Shown here: positions 1 to 11,120 of the stretch, one piece after another | How the letters are laid out: the number at the start of each line of letters is the position of its first letter | Numbering within the stretch: position 1 is the first letter of the stretch | NCBI RefSeq assembly: GCF_014168535.1 | Contig: NZ_CP060007.1 | Location: forward strand, 868,001-932,000 | DNA: 64,000 bases | Direction: 5' to 3' | From: Lacibacter sediminis | GTDB lineage: Bacteria; Bacteroidota; Bacteroidia; Chitinophagales; Chitinophagaceae | Program-made: the position numbers and the translations under genes | Notes under the pieces: model-generated | The model's database searches: none | Told to the model about the DNA's origin: nothing | What the model saw: only the letters and a program-made list of their open reading frames with translations

Positions 1-2229
<2,229 letters not shown>

Positions 2230-2289
2230 AATTTTTTTAAATTGCTTCTAGCAATTACAACTTCCCAATATGTTATATTATTTAAGAGT

Positions 2290-2402
2290 TTATGGTGGTT
2301 TTGCCGAGGGTGTTCACCTCTTCCCATACCGAACAGAGAAGTTAAGCCCCTCATGGCCGATGGTACTGCACTACAATGCGGGAGAGTAGGTAGCTGCCAT
2401 AT
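2290..2402 (+). rRNA. 5S ribosomal RNA
   Basis: 5S rRNA, about 113 bases. It carries the conserved stretch ending in CCGAACAGAGAAGTTAAGC (2330-2346) and the complementary ends TATGGTGG and CTGCCATA. It lies about 60 bases after the 23S 3' end, in the usual operon order, and is followed at once by a terminator hairpin. The exact ends are estimated from the terminal helix. Confidence 0.93.
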
Positions 2403-2410
2403 TTATTCGA

Positions 2411-2439
2411 AGCCCTTCAGTTTACTGAAGGGCTTTTTT
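2411..2439 (+). terminator. rRNA operon intrinsic terminator
   Basis: Perfect 10-bp stem AGCCCTTCAG / CTGAAGGGCT with loop TTTA, followed by a run of T. It sits about 10 bases after the 5S rRNA and ends the rRNA transcript. Confidence 0.92.
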
Positions 2440-2578
2440 GTTTCTACATCTTCCTCAATTCTCTCCCTCTTAATTCTTGTTTTCGACTGCCCTATTTGGG
2501 GTTTTCATGTTGGTCCAGTTTGCTGAGTTTTGTACTTGCCAGAAATCTGCTGTACATTCAGAATACCAACCACTGCTT

Positions 2579-3226
2579 ATGCATACACTTCGTTCCATTC
2601 TCTGGATTGCTTTATGGTCGTTCATTCTTTTAGTTTCTGTTTATTTCTTCCTCGATAATGTGATTGCCTATTTTTATGGTTACCGCAGCCGCATGTTCGG
2701 CAACACTTTATTTCATAACCAGCTTTGGGTTGTAATGCATATGGTTGGAGGCAGTATGGCGCTTTTACTAGGACCAATGCAGTTTTGGCCTTTTATCCGC
2801 AAACGATTTGTTTCCTTTCACCGGTTATCCGGGAAAATTTATATGACGGGTATTGCATTGATTGGTATTTCTGCAGGACGACTCTCGTTGATCAGTAGTT
2901 GTTTGCCCTGTCGTGTATCACTTTTTTTATTAACTGTATTTGGAGTACTCAGCACCTGGTTTGCATGGCGTGCCATTAAAACCCGGAATATCAAAACGCA
3001 TCGGCACATGATGGTGCGGAGTTATATCTGCGTATTAGGATTTGTTGCTGTAAGGATCGATGATATATATGCTCTTGATTTTTTATTTGGCAACATAACA
3101 GATCCAACATTCAGAAGAGTAGTGAATGAATATTTCTTTTCGTTTGTGCCATTGATTATTGCGGAAATATTTATGACCTGGTGGCCATCCATTGCGTATA
3201 CATTTAAAAACAAAACAACAGCTTGA
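2579..3226 (+). CDS. DUF2306-type integral membrane protein
   Basis: Predicted inner-membrane protein of 215 residues with about six hydrophobic segments. The pattern of conserved histidines fits the DUF2306 family: a WVVMHMVGG segment, FHRLSGKIYM, and the pair KTHRHMMVRSY before a late membrane helix. The family has no settled function; the paired histidines hint at haem or metal binding, which is inference. The frame could begin earlier at TTG 2477 or ATG 2507, but the ATG at 2579 puts a clean membrane helix right at the N-terminus (MHTLRSILWIALWSF) and is preferred. It is the first gene after the rRNA terminator, and a secreted deacetylase follows 60 bases downstream on the same strand. 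Confidence 0.75.
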   Translation: MHTLRSILWIALWSFILLVSVYFFLDNVIAYFYGYRSRMFGNTLFHNQLWVVMHMVGGSMALLLGPMQFWPFIRKRFVSFHRLSGKIYMTGIALIGISAGRLSLISSCLPCRVSLFLLTVFGVLSTWFAWRAIKTRNIKTHRHMMVRSYICVLGFVAVRIDDIYALDFLFGNITDPTFRRVVNEYFFSFVPLIIAEIFMTWWPSIAYTFKNKTTA

Positions 3227-3286
3227 GCGCCTGGATGATTTAGCTCAAGTTGAAGTGATATTGCTTATCAATATAACACCAGAATT

Positions 3287-4054
3287 ATGAAAAGAACATT
3301 TCTACTTTGCTTGTTACTGATCCCGTTGTTTTTAGTTGCCCAACAGGCAAAACAGAAAACGTTGCTTGTCATCTTTCCTCATCCTGATGATGAAACGGCT
3401 ATAGCTGAAGTGCTTATTAAGTATAAAGAGCTTGGCTACAAGGTGCAACTTATCATTGCCACTGATGGAAAAGACGGGACGAGGGTTACAAAAATTCCGG
3501 CCGGAGATTCGTTAGGCAAACTGCGGAAAGATGAAACAAGATGTGCCTGTAAGATCCTGGGTATTGCAGAGCCTATGTTCCTCGGAATTGAACGGCTCGA
3601 TACAAAAATAGGTGTAGGAAAATACTTTGGAGAACACAAAAGGTTTTTAGACACATTGAAAATACTAATACCTAAAATTAGGCCCGACATCATTCTCACA
3701 TTTGGCCCTGATGGTGATACACATCATGCTGAACACATTGTTGTCGGAACAACAATTACTGAATTATTACTACAGGAAGGCTGGGTGGAAAACTATCCTT
3801 TGTATTATGTTGCTTGGACGAAAGAGCAGGGCAAGATGTTTGATCTTGGTTATGTGAACGATCAGTATTTTAATGTGCAGATCGATTACACACAAGAGCA
3901 GGAAATAAAGGCTTTAAGTATTATGCCTTGTTATGTTACACAATACACCCCGGAAGAATTGAAAGAAGACCATAAAAAGAAATTGACTGATAAAAGTAAT
4001 ACTATCCACTTCAGAAGGTTTGTAGTTGCGAAAGGAATGCAACATGATTTCTAA
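3287..4054 (+). CDS. Secreted PIG-L/LmbE-family deacetylase
   Basis: Zinc-dependent N-acetylglucosamine-type deacetylase of the LmbE/PIG-L family, 255 residues. An N-terminal signal peptide (MKRTFLLCLLLIPLFLVAQ) indicates export. The metal and catalytic motif PHPDDE lies near residue 32 and the second metal motif HAEH near residue 148. Known family members deacetylate GlcNAc conjugates such as mycothiol or bacillithiol precursors, or glycans; the substrate here is unknown, and export suggests a cell-wall or imported glycoconjugate. The ATG at 3287 directly precedes the signal peptide. The 3' end comes within 14 bases of the preferred start of the next lipoprotein gene and overlaps its longer frame, so the two are probably co-transcribed. 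Confidence 0.88.
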   Translation: MKRTFLLCLLLIPLFLVAQQAKQKTLLVIFPHPDDETAIAEVLIKYKELGYKVQLIIATDGKDGTRVTKIPAGDSLGKLRKDETRCACKILGIAEPMFLGIERLDTKIGVGKYFGEHKRFLDTLKILIPKIRPDIILTFGPDGDTHHAEHIVVGTTITELLLQEGWVENYPLYYVAWTKEQGKMFDLGYVNDQYFNVQIDYTQEQEIKALSIMPCYVTQYTPEELKEDHKKKLTDKSNTIHFRRFVVAKGMQHDF

Positions 4055-4067
4055 AAAGGCAATACAC

Positions 4068-4949
4068 ATGCGAAGAATATTATCAATCTGCAGCGTCCTT
4101 ATTTTTTCAGCCTTAGCTTGTAATGAAGCCAAGCCAAAAATAGATGCACCCTCTGCCGATCCAGGTCATATCGGATTTGTTCTTGACTCAGCTGCTTATT
4201 TTGATCTGTTGAACGACAGTTTTCTTACAAACGAATTTGCGCAGTTGTTTGTTGATACCAGCCATCATCCTGAACCATTGATTGAACTTTATCTTACAGG
4301 GCGAGAAGCATTTCTGAACGTTGGTCTCGCAAAAGAATTCTGGCAGGGTAAAGAAGGGAAAGGTATTATGATGTTTCAAACAAGAAAGCCGGGCGAAATT
4401 GATAATCTTATTCGTAACTGGAAACAGTCATATACCGATTCGTTAAATTCATATGTGCACGATGGCGGTGGTTTTAAGATTGCTGAAGTAACACCATTTA
4501 TAAAAAAGAATGACCCTTCATCTAAAGAGCCCAACCTAAGCATATTGCTTGCTTCCTATACGATACCTACTTATAAGAGTTGGGGCTTTAGTGATTCGGC
4601 CATTGCAAATGGAGTTGCTATGAAAGATTTTATGAACTCATGGGACAGCCGAACGCAAAACAAACTGTTTAAAAAATTCAAATCGTTTCACATTCAGCTA
4701 ACGGAAAAGGAACTGGAGCAAATTGAATCGGGTTTGATTTCCGTTGGTTACAGGAAAGAAGAAAATGTATTTAAACATGATGATAACGTGCCGGTTTATT
4801 TCACCGTAACACCGAAGAATGAAATTCCAAAGTACACAAGAATTGAAATTGAATTGGCTGAATCAACTACTCAACGGATAATACAGCTTGGCAATATGTA
4901 TACGATTCATATAAAGAATAAAGAAATGGTTATTGAACAAACGAAATAA
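4068..4949 (+). CDS. Lipoprotein, DUF5829-like, paralogue of the gene at 7072
   Basis: Predicted lipoprotein of 293 residues of unknown function. The start at 4068 gives a compact signal with lipobox SALAC; ATG 4044 would add eight residues, and the TTG at 4026 overlaps the deacetylase gene and is less likely. Mature-protein landmarks are VLDSAAYFDLL, FLTNEFA, LYLTGREAFLNV, IMMFQTRKPGE and a C-terminal IEIELAES region ending MVIEQ. The same landmarks in the same order recur in the protein encoded at 7072-7962, so the two are clear paralogues. I recall similar proteins as DUF5829, but the assignment is from memory. The extended N-terminal strands and FQTRKPG motif suggest a folded ligand-binding or enzyme domain; no catalytic residues are recognised. 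Confidence 0.75.
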   Translation: MRRILSICSVLIFSALACNEAKPKIDAPSADPGHIGFVLDSAAYFDLLNDSFLTNEFAQLFVDTSHHPEPLIELYLTGREAFLNVGLAKEFWQGKEGKGIMMFQTRKPGEIDNLIRNWKQSYTDSLNSYVHDGGGFKIAEVTPFIKKNDPSSKEPNLSILLASYTIPTYKSWGFSDSAIANGVAMKDFMNSWDSRTQNKLFKKFKSFHIQLTEKELEQIESGLISVGYRKEENVFKHDDNVPVYFTVTPKNEIPKYTRIEIELAESTTQRIIQLGNMYTIHIKNKEMVIEQTK

Positions 4950-4979
4950 ATAATTCAAACGCTATTGAAATTATAAAAT

Positions 4980-6053
4980 ATGAGAAAAATTTTGATCGGC
5001 TTGTTGTTACTGTGTTATTCAATAACCAGCATTGCCCAGGGAAAATTAGTTAGACATGAATTTACTGCTGCTTCATTACAAAACAACAAAGGCGGCGAAG
5101 ATCCACTGCGCCAATTAACAGTATACCTGCCGGCAGATTATGAAAAAGGAACACAACGTTACCCGGTTATTTATGTGTTGCATGGATATGGTGGCACCGA
5201 TAGTGTAATGATGAGTGTATGGATCAATTTTAAAAAACTACTTGACGAAGCGATCAAAACGGGCAAGATGCGTCCTATGATCGTGGTGGCACCAAACAGT
5301 AACAGCAAACTGCAGGGAAGTTTTTATACCAACTCATCTGTGACAGGCAATTGGGCCGATTATATTGGAAAAGATGTAGTGGAGTACATGGATAAAAATT
5401 TCAGAACGATACCTGATCGAAAAAGCCGTGGGCTTTGCGGGCATTCAATGGGTGGCAATGGTGCATTAAAATTGGGGATGCTGTTTGCCGATACATTCAG
5501 TGCGGTGTATGCACTTAGCCCAGCCGTGCTTAACTGGTATGGTGATTTTACATTAAGAAGTGGCGGTTTTAAGCGGATCAGCAAATTGAATAATATAGAA
5601 GCAATTGTGAAAGCACTGAATGAATCGGATAAGACCGGTGACTTCGATGCATTTTTTGCGGCAGTACTTACAGCTATGGCACGAGTTTATTCGCCCAATG
5701 CTGCCAATAAAGAGCTGCTTGCCGATTTTCCCGTTACATATGTAAAAGACAGCGCTGTATATGATCCGAAAGTAATTGCTCAATGGGAAGCGCAATTTCC
5801 ATTTTACATGATCGATGATTATCTGCCACAGTTGCGAAGTCTCACTGCATTGAAATTGGATTGGGGACGTAATGAAGAGTTCTCTCATATTCCGTATACA
5901 AGTTTGCAATTCAGTAAGAAACTGGAAGGCTACCGCATCAAACATTTTGCTGAAGAATACATTGGTGATCATGGAAACATGCTGGATGGTTTTGATGGGC
6001 GGATATTTAATGAGCTACTTCCCTTTTTTGATAAATACCTGTATGTTAAATAA
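4980..6053 (+). CDS. Secreted alpha/beta-hydrolase esterase (esterase D family)
   Basis: Exported esterase of 357 residues in the esterase D/antigen 85 family (PF00756). A signal peptide ends near ITSIAQ. The oxyanion segment YPVIYVLHGYGG lies near residue 62, the nucleophile elbow GHSMGGNGAL near residue 153, and the likely catalytic histidine in IGDHGNM near residue 328. Family members hydrolyse feruloyl, acetyl or siderophore esters; the substrate here is not evident. It lies 30 bases after the lipoprotein gene and probably belongs to the same transcript. All catalytic elements are present, unlike two other hydrolases further along this cluster. Confidence 0.88.
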   Translation: MRKILIGLLLLCYSITSIAQGKLVRHEFTAASLQNNKGGEDPLRQLTVYLPADYEKGTQRYPVIYVLHGYGGTDSVMMSVWINFKKLLDEAIKTGKMRPMIVVAPNSNSKLQGSFYTNSSVTGNWADYIGKDVVEYMDKNFRTIPDRKSRGLCGHSMGGNGALKLGMLFADTFSAVYALSPAVLNWYGDFTLRSGGFKRISKLNNIEAIVKALNESDKTGDFDAFFAAVLTAMARVYSPNAANKELLADFPVTYVKDSAVYDPKVIAQWEAQFPFYMIDDYLPQLRSLTALKLDWGRNEEFSHIPYTSLQFSKKLEGYRIKHFAEEYIGDHGNMLDGFDGRIFNELLPFFDKYLYVK

Positions 6054-6131
6054 ACTAACCTAAAAGGGTTTAAGACCTTATGAGTTTATAAACTTTTCAG
6101 TAAATAACTAATCATAAAACAAAACAGAATC

Positions 6132-6911
6132 ATGAGTAATATTAAAAAATACATTTTCGAATACGTACTCATTATCATTACAATAGCATTAACTGTGTCA
6201 GGGTTCTGGAATATCTTTTTAGGAGCTGATGCAAAACCCACACCATATCAAACGCTTCATGTAATCGTTAATTTCAGCTGGTTGTTTCTCATGCTATACC
6301 AACTCAGCCTTATTGGAAGTAATCAAACCATAAAACACAAACGGGTTGGACTCTTGATTTTATTTTTTGGACCTCTGCTATTTGCGCACGCCGTACTCAT
6401 GGCCATTCATTCAGCTCATAAAGGGTTGGTTTCGGGGCAAGGAGATTTTTTGATCGTGCAAAATGTATTCGGAACATTAGAATTGGGCTTAATCATTTTA
6501 ATGGCATTTATCCTGAAAAAAAGGAGAAAGATTCACGGAGCTTTTCTTTTCAGCACAATTGTTCTAATGAATGGTATTAGCATATTTTTTTTGTTCCTCG
6601 CCGTAGCTCCCCAACTGATCATATATGGTATGTATATTACCTTATTTATTGGCTTTCTCTTTTTTTTGAAGGACATACGAAATGGATGGCCGATACTGCT
6701 ATCGGGTTCCTTTTTTGTTATCAATGATAGTATTGGTAAACTGTTACTGAAGTACGATCTTATTCAGCCACTTACCGAATTTGTGGGTACCCTTCCGAAG
6801 GTTATGACTGTAATAGGAACTTTCGTGGCTCTTTTGATTGGATTGGTTCTTACCGGAATAGTAAAGAAAAGAAAAGCGAATAAAATGCAGCTTGTAACCG
6901 GAGAAATGTAA
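6132..6911 (+). CDS. Polytopic membrane protein of unknown function
   Basis: Integral membrane protein of 259 residues with seven or eight hydrophobic helices and a basic C-terminal tail (VKKRKANKMQ). Conserved-looking polar spots inside helices are LHVIVNFSWLFLML near residue 43, FAHAVLMAIHSAHKG near residue 85 and KIHGAFLF near residue 134. The layout resembles DUF2306 or cytochrome b561-like helical bundles, but no family can be assigned with confidence. It lies between the esterase and the second DUF5829-like lipoprotein. No signal for its own promoter was recognised in the 78 bases upstream. Confidence 0.7.
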   Translation: MSNIKKYIFEYVLIIITIALTVSGFWNIFLGADAKPTPYQTLHVIVNFSWLFLMLYQLSLIGSNQTIKHKRVGLLILFFGPLLFAHAVLMAIHSAHKGLVSGQGDFLIVQNVFGTLELGLIILMAFILKKRRKIHGAFLFSTIVLMNGISIFFLFLAVAPQLIIYGMYITLFIGFLFFLKDIRNGWPILLSGSFFVINDSIGKLLLKYDLIQPLTEFVGTLPKVMTVIGTFVALLIGLVLTGIVKKRKANKMQLVTGEM

Positions 6912-7071
6912 TTCTATGATGAACCTGTGGCTGCTGGTAATGCTAAGTTTATTCGGCAGCAAAAAATATTTACAATAAAGATGGTCAAAAGTAAATAACC
7001 GGTTTGATACAGTTGTAAGATAAAGCCGGTACGTTATTACGATCTGCAATAAATTAGTTTAAACTCACAAA

Positions 7072-7962
7072 ATGAAATATATGAAAGTTACTTTGCTGCT
7101 GACAGGATTCGTTTTATTGATTTCATGTAATGATGAAACGAAGACTTTTTCAGCACCGGTTTCTGATCTGGGACACGTTGATCTTGTACTTGATTCGGCA
7201 GCTTTCCATGCTATTCTCCAGGATAGTTTTCTAGTAAATGAATTTGCAGTTGTTTCACAGGATACAACCATGTATGCAAAGCCGAGTTATGATATCTATC
7301 TGCTGGGTATTGAGGCTTTCCTGCACGTCAGTTTAGCGAAGGCATATTGGGAAAACAAAGCCGGTAGTGCTGTCATGATTTTTCAAACAAGAAGACCGGG
7401 AAAACATGATTCGCTTCTTTTAGCATGGAAACAATTTTATAAAGATTCATTGAATGCTACAAGTTTCAAAGGCGGAGATTTTAATACCGGTGAAGTTCTG
7501 CCTTACAGGAAAAAAGATTCATTGAAACCAGCCGAACCAAATTTTACACCCATACTTATGTCTTATTCAGTAAAAGGGTATAAAAACTGGGGATTTTCAG
7601 ATTCCATAATCACCAATGGCTTGTCAATGCAGGAGTTTATGCGTTCATGGGATAGCCGTACAGCATCCAGATTATTTAAGAAAGTTAGGGCATTGCATAT
7701 TCAACTTGACCAACAGGAGTTTACAGAAATGGAATCGGCATTGTATACAATGGGCTATACAAAAAAAGAAAAAGCATTTACACACGAATTTAATCCATCG
7801 GTATACTATACCATCACAGAAACGAACCTTGTTCCCAAGTATACGAAAATCGAAATTGAGCTAGCTGCCAAAACTCCGGAACAAACCATTCAATTGGGAG
7901 ACACTTATACGGTTAAAGTGAAGGATGCTTTGATGGTTATTGAGCAATCTGAAAAAAAATGA
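7072..7962 (+). CDS. Lipoprotein, DUF5829-like, paralogue of the gene at 4068
   Basis: Predicted lipoprotein of 296 residues with lipobox region LLISC near residue 20. Landmarks VLDSAAFHAILQDSFLVNEFA, MIFQTRRPGKH, MQEFMRSWDSRTASRLF and the closing VMVIEQ-like tail (ALMVIEQ) match the protein at 4068-4949 along the whole length, marking a local gene duplication with an esterase and a membrane protein now in between. The function is unknown. The sequence between the two genes does not look repeated, so the copies have diverged for some time. ATG 7081 is an alternative start. Confidence 0.77.
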   Translation: MKYMKVTLLLTGFVLLISCNDETKTFSAPVSDLGHVDLVLDSAAFHAILQDSFLVNEFAVVSQDTTMYAKPSYDIYLLGIEAFLHVSLAKAYWENKAGSAVMIFQTRRPGKHDSLLLAWKQFYKDSLNATSFKGGDFNTGEVLPYRKKDSLKPAEPNFTPILMSYSVKGYKNWGFSDSIITNGLSMQEFMRSWDSRTASRLFKKVRALHIQLDQQEFTEMESALYTMGYTKKEKAFTHEFNPSVYYTITETNLVPKYTKIEIELAAKTPEQTIQLGDTYTVKVKDALMVIEQSEKK

Positions 7963-8026
7963 CAGGTCAAAATTGTACATGAATTTTTAACGTTCAGTTC
8001 TTGAGCTTATAATAAAACGAACTACC

Positions 8027-8881
8027 ATGAGATATATCCGGATGCTTTTCTTTGCAGCATTATTTTGTGGATGCGGATCAGCAGATCAACCAACGTTAAA
8101 AATAATTGATGTTCACCTGCATGGCGATACTGCGCCGGAAAAGCAAATGAATAATCTTATCGCAAACGGAGTTGCAACAATTGCTGTAAGTACCTCTTGG
8201 CCGCAACAGCAAACCTATCAATCAACAGATCAGCTTTCTGTTTTGCATGGTTTGTTTGTTCCCTGTCCCGATGGCAAAGTACCTTACAGTTTGCAACAAT
8301 GCTTTGAAGATGGTAAAGAATGGCCTGATGTAAGCTGGGTGGAGCAACAGATCAAAGAAAAGAAGATTGATTTTATTGGTGAGGTGCTTGCACAGTACCA
8401 TGGTATCTCCTCTTCCGATACGTTGATGTATCCTTATTATGCATTGGCCGAAAAGTATGAGTTGCCCGTTGGTATTCATACAGGTTCTGCCGGACCGGAT
8501 CACGGATGCCCGAATTTTAAAGAAGAGAAGGGCAATCCTTTACTACTGAAAAAAGCACTGGCAAAATTTCCTAAGCTAAAAATTTGGTTAATGCATGGTG
8601 GCGGACCGTTTGTAAAAGAATGTATAGAGATGATGAAGACTTATCCAACATTGTATGCAGATATTTCAGTATTAAATAATCCAAACATTATTCCGGCAAA
8701 AGACTTTGCATCGATCATGAAAGGGTTTATTGATGCAGGATTAGAAGACAGGTTGATGTTTGGTTCGGATAATGCAGATATTAAAACCTGTATTGCAGCA
8801 GTTGAACAGTTGGAGTTTCTTTCAGCAAAACAAAAGGGAAAGATATTCTTTACGAACGCAAAAATATTTTTCAAACAATAA
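8027..8881 (+). CDS. Lipoprotein amidohydrolase (metal-dependent TIM barrel)
   Basis: Predicted outer-surface or periplasmic amidohydrolase of 284 residues, related to the PF04909 group. The N-terminus has a lipoprotein signal with lipobox ALFCGC. The metal-binding HxH is in IIDVHLHG near residue 27, later ligands are likely in GIHTGSAGPDHGC near residue 150 and WLMHGGGPF near residue 189, and the final aspartate is in MFGSDNAD near residue 245. Substrates of this group include decarboxylated ring acids and lactones; none can be named here. The downstream membrane-protein gene begins 9 bases after the stop with a TTG codon, suggesting coupling. Confidence 0.83.
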   Translation: MRYIRMLFFAALFCGCGSADQPTLKIIDVHLHGDTAPEKQMNNLIANGVATIAVSTSWPQQQTYQSTDQLSVLHGLFVPCPDGKVPYSLQQCFEDGKEWPDVSWVEQQIKEKKIDFIGEVLAQYHGISSSDTLMYPYYALAEKYELPVGIHTGSAGPDHGCPNFKEEKGNPLLLKKALAKFPKLKIWLMHGGGPFVKECIEMMKTYPTLYADISVLNNPNIIPAKDFASIMKGFIDAGLEDRLMFGSDNADIKTCIAAVEQLEFLSAKQKGKIFFTNAKIFFKQ

Positions 8882-8890
8882 CGGTTTATT

Positions 8891-10126
8891 TTGACAACAA
8901 AAGCCACACCCATCTTACAGCAGGAACGGGCAGATGTTCTTGATGGCCTCAGAGGCTTTGCATTGCTTGGTATATTACTTGCTAACTCGGCCGTATTTTC
9001 ATTGTATGCATTTCAGTCGCCCAACTCACTAAAAAGCTATTCAACCGCATCTGCAGACCGCATTTTGTTTTTTTTATCACATGTGTTGGTAGAAGGAAAG
9101 TTTTATTCCATCTTCTCCCTCTTATTCGGCATCGGATTTTCCATCATCTTTTTACGTTCTAAAAACAAAGGGAAAAACGGGTTGCTTGTTTTTTATCGCC
9201 GATTGTTCATACTTCTTTTATTTGGCCTGTGTCATTCACTATTGTTATGGGACGGCGACATTTTATTTTTTTATGCCCTTGCCGGAATGTTGCTGCCTCT
9301 GTTTCGAAACACCGGTAATAAAACGTTATTGTGGTTGGTCATTATATTACTTGTTTCTCCAATAGCCTTTGATGTTTTAAAAATTATTTCCAATGGCAAA
9401 TGGAATATTGCAACTTCATTTCTGGTGAAGGCAATGGCCATTGATAAAGAAATTGGAATTGATGGATTATATGCCGGTAATTGGTTAATCACGCATGACA
9501 CATATACGGATATTCTCAAATGGTCTCAATCAGGTTTTTGGTGGAGCTGGTATTTAAGATTAGACAGTAACAGGATTGTAAAAGTATTCGCCATGTTTTT
9601 ATTAGGGTTGTATGTTGGAAGAAATGAGTTGTACCTGCATTTAAGTACATACAAAACATTACTTGAGCGAGTTCGTAAGTTGGGATTTATGATAGGATTA
9701 CCTGCCGGTATTGCTTTTGCATGGTTTGCTTCTGATAAAAAATCTATTCCCCAGCCCGCCGGTATTTGGGATACCATCACCTATTTTTTAAATGTAGCTC
9801 CACTTGCGTTAGCTTATGCTGCAACCATTGCTTTATGGTACGTGAATGGAAAGTTTCAAAAGACACTTTCATTACTTCAACCTGTTGGCCGTATGGCATT
9901 AACCAATTACATCATGCAGTCGGTAATGGGCGTTACCATTTATTACGGAATTGGCTTTGGACTCGGCGGCAAGTTTGGGCCTGCAGGCTATATGCCTATC
10001 GCTATTATCCTGTTTATTTTCCAGGTAGTATTTAGCAACTGGTGGTTTACCTATTTTAATTATGGCCCGTTGGAATGGATATGGCGGCAGTTGACCTATT
10101 GGAAGCGATTAACCCTCAAAAAATAA
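8891..10126 (+). CDS. DUF418 (YeiB-like) membrane protein with TTG start
   Basis: Polytopic inner-membrane protein of 411 residues. The N-terminus reads ERADVLDGLRGFALLGILL, the signature opening of YeiB/DUF418 proteins, and the C-terminus GPLEWIWRQLTYWKR is the matching closing motif, so the length is complete. About nine to ten membrane segments are visible. The function is unsettled; the family is suspected to move or transfer small groups across the membrane. No ATG exists upstream of the conserved DGLRG motif in this frame, so the TTG at 8891, 9 bases after the previous stop, is the best start. A secreted glyoxalase-like gene follows after 6 bases. Confidence 0.85.
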   Translation: MTTKATPILQQERADVLDGLRGFALLGILLANSAVFSLYAFQSPNSLKSYSTASADRILFFLSHVLVEGKFYSIFSLLFGIGFSIIFLRSKNKGKNGLLVFYRRLFILLLFGLCHSLLLWDGDILFFYALAGMLLPLFRNTGNKTLLWLVIILLVSPIAFDVLKIISNGKWNIATSFLVKAMAIDKEIGIDGLYAGNWLITHDTYTDILKWSQSGFWWSWYLRLDSNRIVKVFAMFLLGLYVGRNELYLHLSTYKTLLERVRKLGFMIGLPAGIAFAWFASDKKSIPQPAGIWDTITYFLNVAPLALAYAATIALWYVNGKFQKTLSLLQPVGRMALTNYIMQSVMGVTIYYGIGFGLGGKFGPAGYMPIAIILFIFQVVFSNWWFTYFNYGPLEWIWRQLTYWKRLTLKK

Positions 10127-10132
10127 AATCAG

Positions 10133-10969
10133 ATGAAAAGATTACTATCAACCTGCATGACTTCTTTATTCCTGCTGATTTTTACAGCGGCACAGTCACA
10201 GGTGAATAAGATTGAACATTTCTTTGCCAGTTCACCAAAAGCAGAAACGCTGTTTCAGTTTTTTTCACAACAATTAGAATTACCTGTTGTGTGGAAATAT
10301 CAGACATGGGGCGATTTTGCAAGCGGAGGCGTTACATTAGGAAATGTGGCATTTGAGTTAGTAACGTTTAAAGGAGCAGATACAACATCTTTTAACGGCA
10401 TTGCTTTGGAGCCAACCTATCATATGGAGGAGTTTCAAAAGGATTTAGATAAAGTTGGAATTGCACATGATACGATTGATAATAGCAATGTTTCAACTGA
10501 TTCAAGTGGAACATTACGTGGCTGGTCGTTATTTACCCCGAAGGATGTGTTACCAAATGAAGCCAACCTGTTTGTTTGTGATTACAAAGAAAGGCAACGC
10601 ATTATTGACAACAGGAAAAAGGCTTCCGACAAATTATTAGCAACAAATGGTGGCGGATTAGGAGTTGTTTCCCTCAAAGAGATTGTGGTAAGTACAACCG
10701 ATTTCAAAAAATATGATGAGCAATTTGCAAAACTTCCGGGTGTAAAGAAAGTGAAAAACGGTTTGTTTTCATTCAGTGATGGCCCGGATCTGAGGTTACA
10801 AGCAGATGGGAAAAACTATATACCCAAAATTGTGATCAAAGTGCACTCGCTTAAAAAGGCCAAAGCATTTCTCGAATCAAAAAAGGTTTTAGGAAAAGTA
10901 AATGCGAACAGTATTTTTATATTACCTGAAGCAATGGATGGATTGCAGATCGAATTAGTTGAAAAATAG
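10133..10969 (+). CDS. Secreted glyoxalase/VOC-like protein
   Basis: Exported protein of 278 residues with a signal peptide ending near AAQSQ. After cleavage it begins VNKIEHFFASSPKAETLF and contains an FELVTFKG segment and a second half with LKEIVVSTTDFKKYDEQFAKLPG, a pattern typical of duplicated beta-alpha-beta-beta-beta units of the vicinal-oxygen-chelate (glyoxalase-like) fold. Such proteins usually bind a divalent metal and a small substrate; the function here cannot be named. The gene follows the DUF418 gene by 6 bases and is probably the last of that transcript, because about 150 bases and a candidate promoter precede the next gene. Confidence 0.75.
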   Translation: MKRLLSTCMTSLFLLIFTAAQSQVNKIEHFFASSPKAETLFQFFSQQLELPVVWKYQTWGDFASGGVTLGNVAFELVTFKGADTTSFNGIALEPTYHMEEFQKDLDKVGIAHDTIDNSNVSTDSSGTLRGWSLFTPKDVLPNEANLFVCDYKERQRIIDNRKKASDKLLATNGGGLGVVSLKEIVVSTTDFKKYDEQFAKLPGVKKVKNGLFSFSDGPDLRLQADGKNYIPKIVIKVHSLKKAKAFLESKKVLGKVNANSIFILPEAMDGLQIELVEK

Positions 10970-11087
10970 ACATAACCTGTTTCGCTTTGCAGTCAGTGGA
11001 TAATCACAGTCTCTTGTAACTACCGGATCTATAACCTATCTTATATTTCAGATACGGTAGCAGTAACAACAAAGTAATCTGCAGAAA

Positions 11088-11095
11088 TAAATTTG
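11088..11095 (+). promoter_or_regulatory. Candidate -7 box TAAATTTG upstream of the amidohydrolase
   Basis: Exact match to the Bacteroidota -7 consensus TAnnTTTG, 25 bases before the ATG at 11121. No clear -33 TTG was seen at the expected distance, so this is tentative. It fits a new transcript beginning after the 148-base gap. Confidence 0.45.
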
Positions 11096-11120
11096 GCACT
11101 CTATAAAATAAACAAACGTG

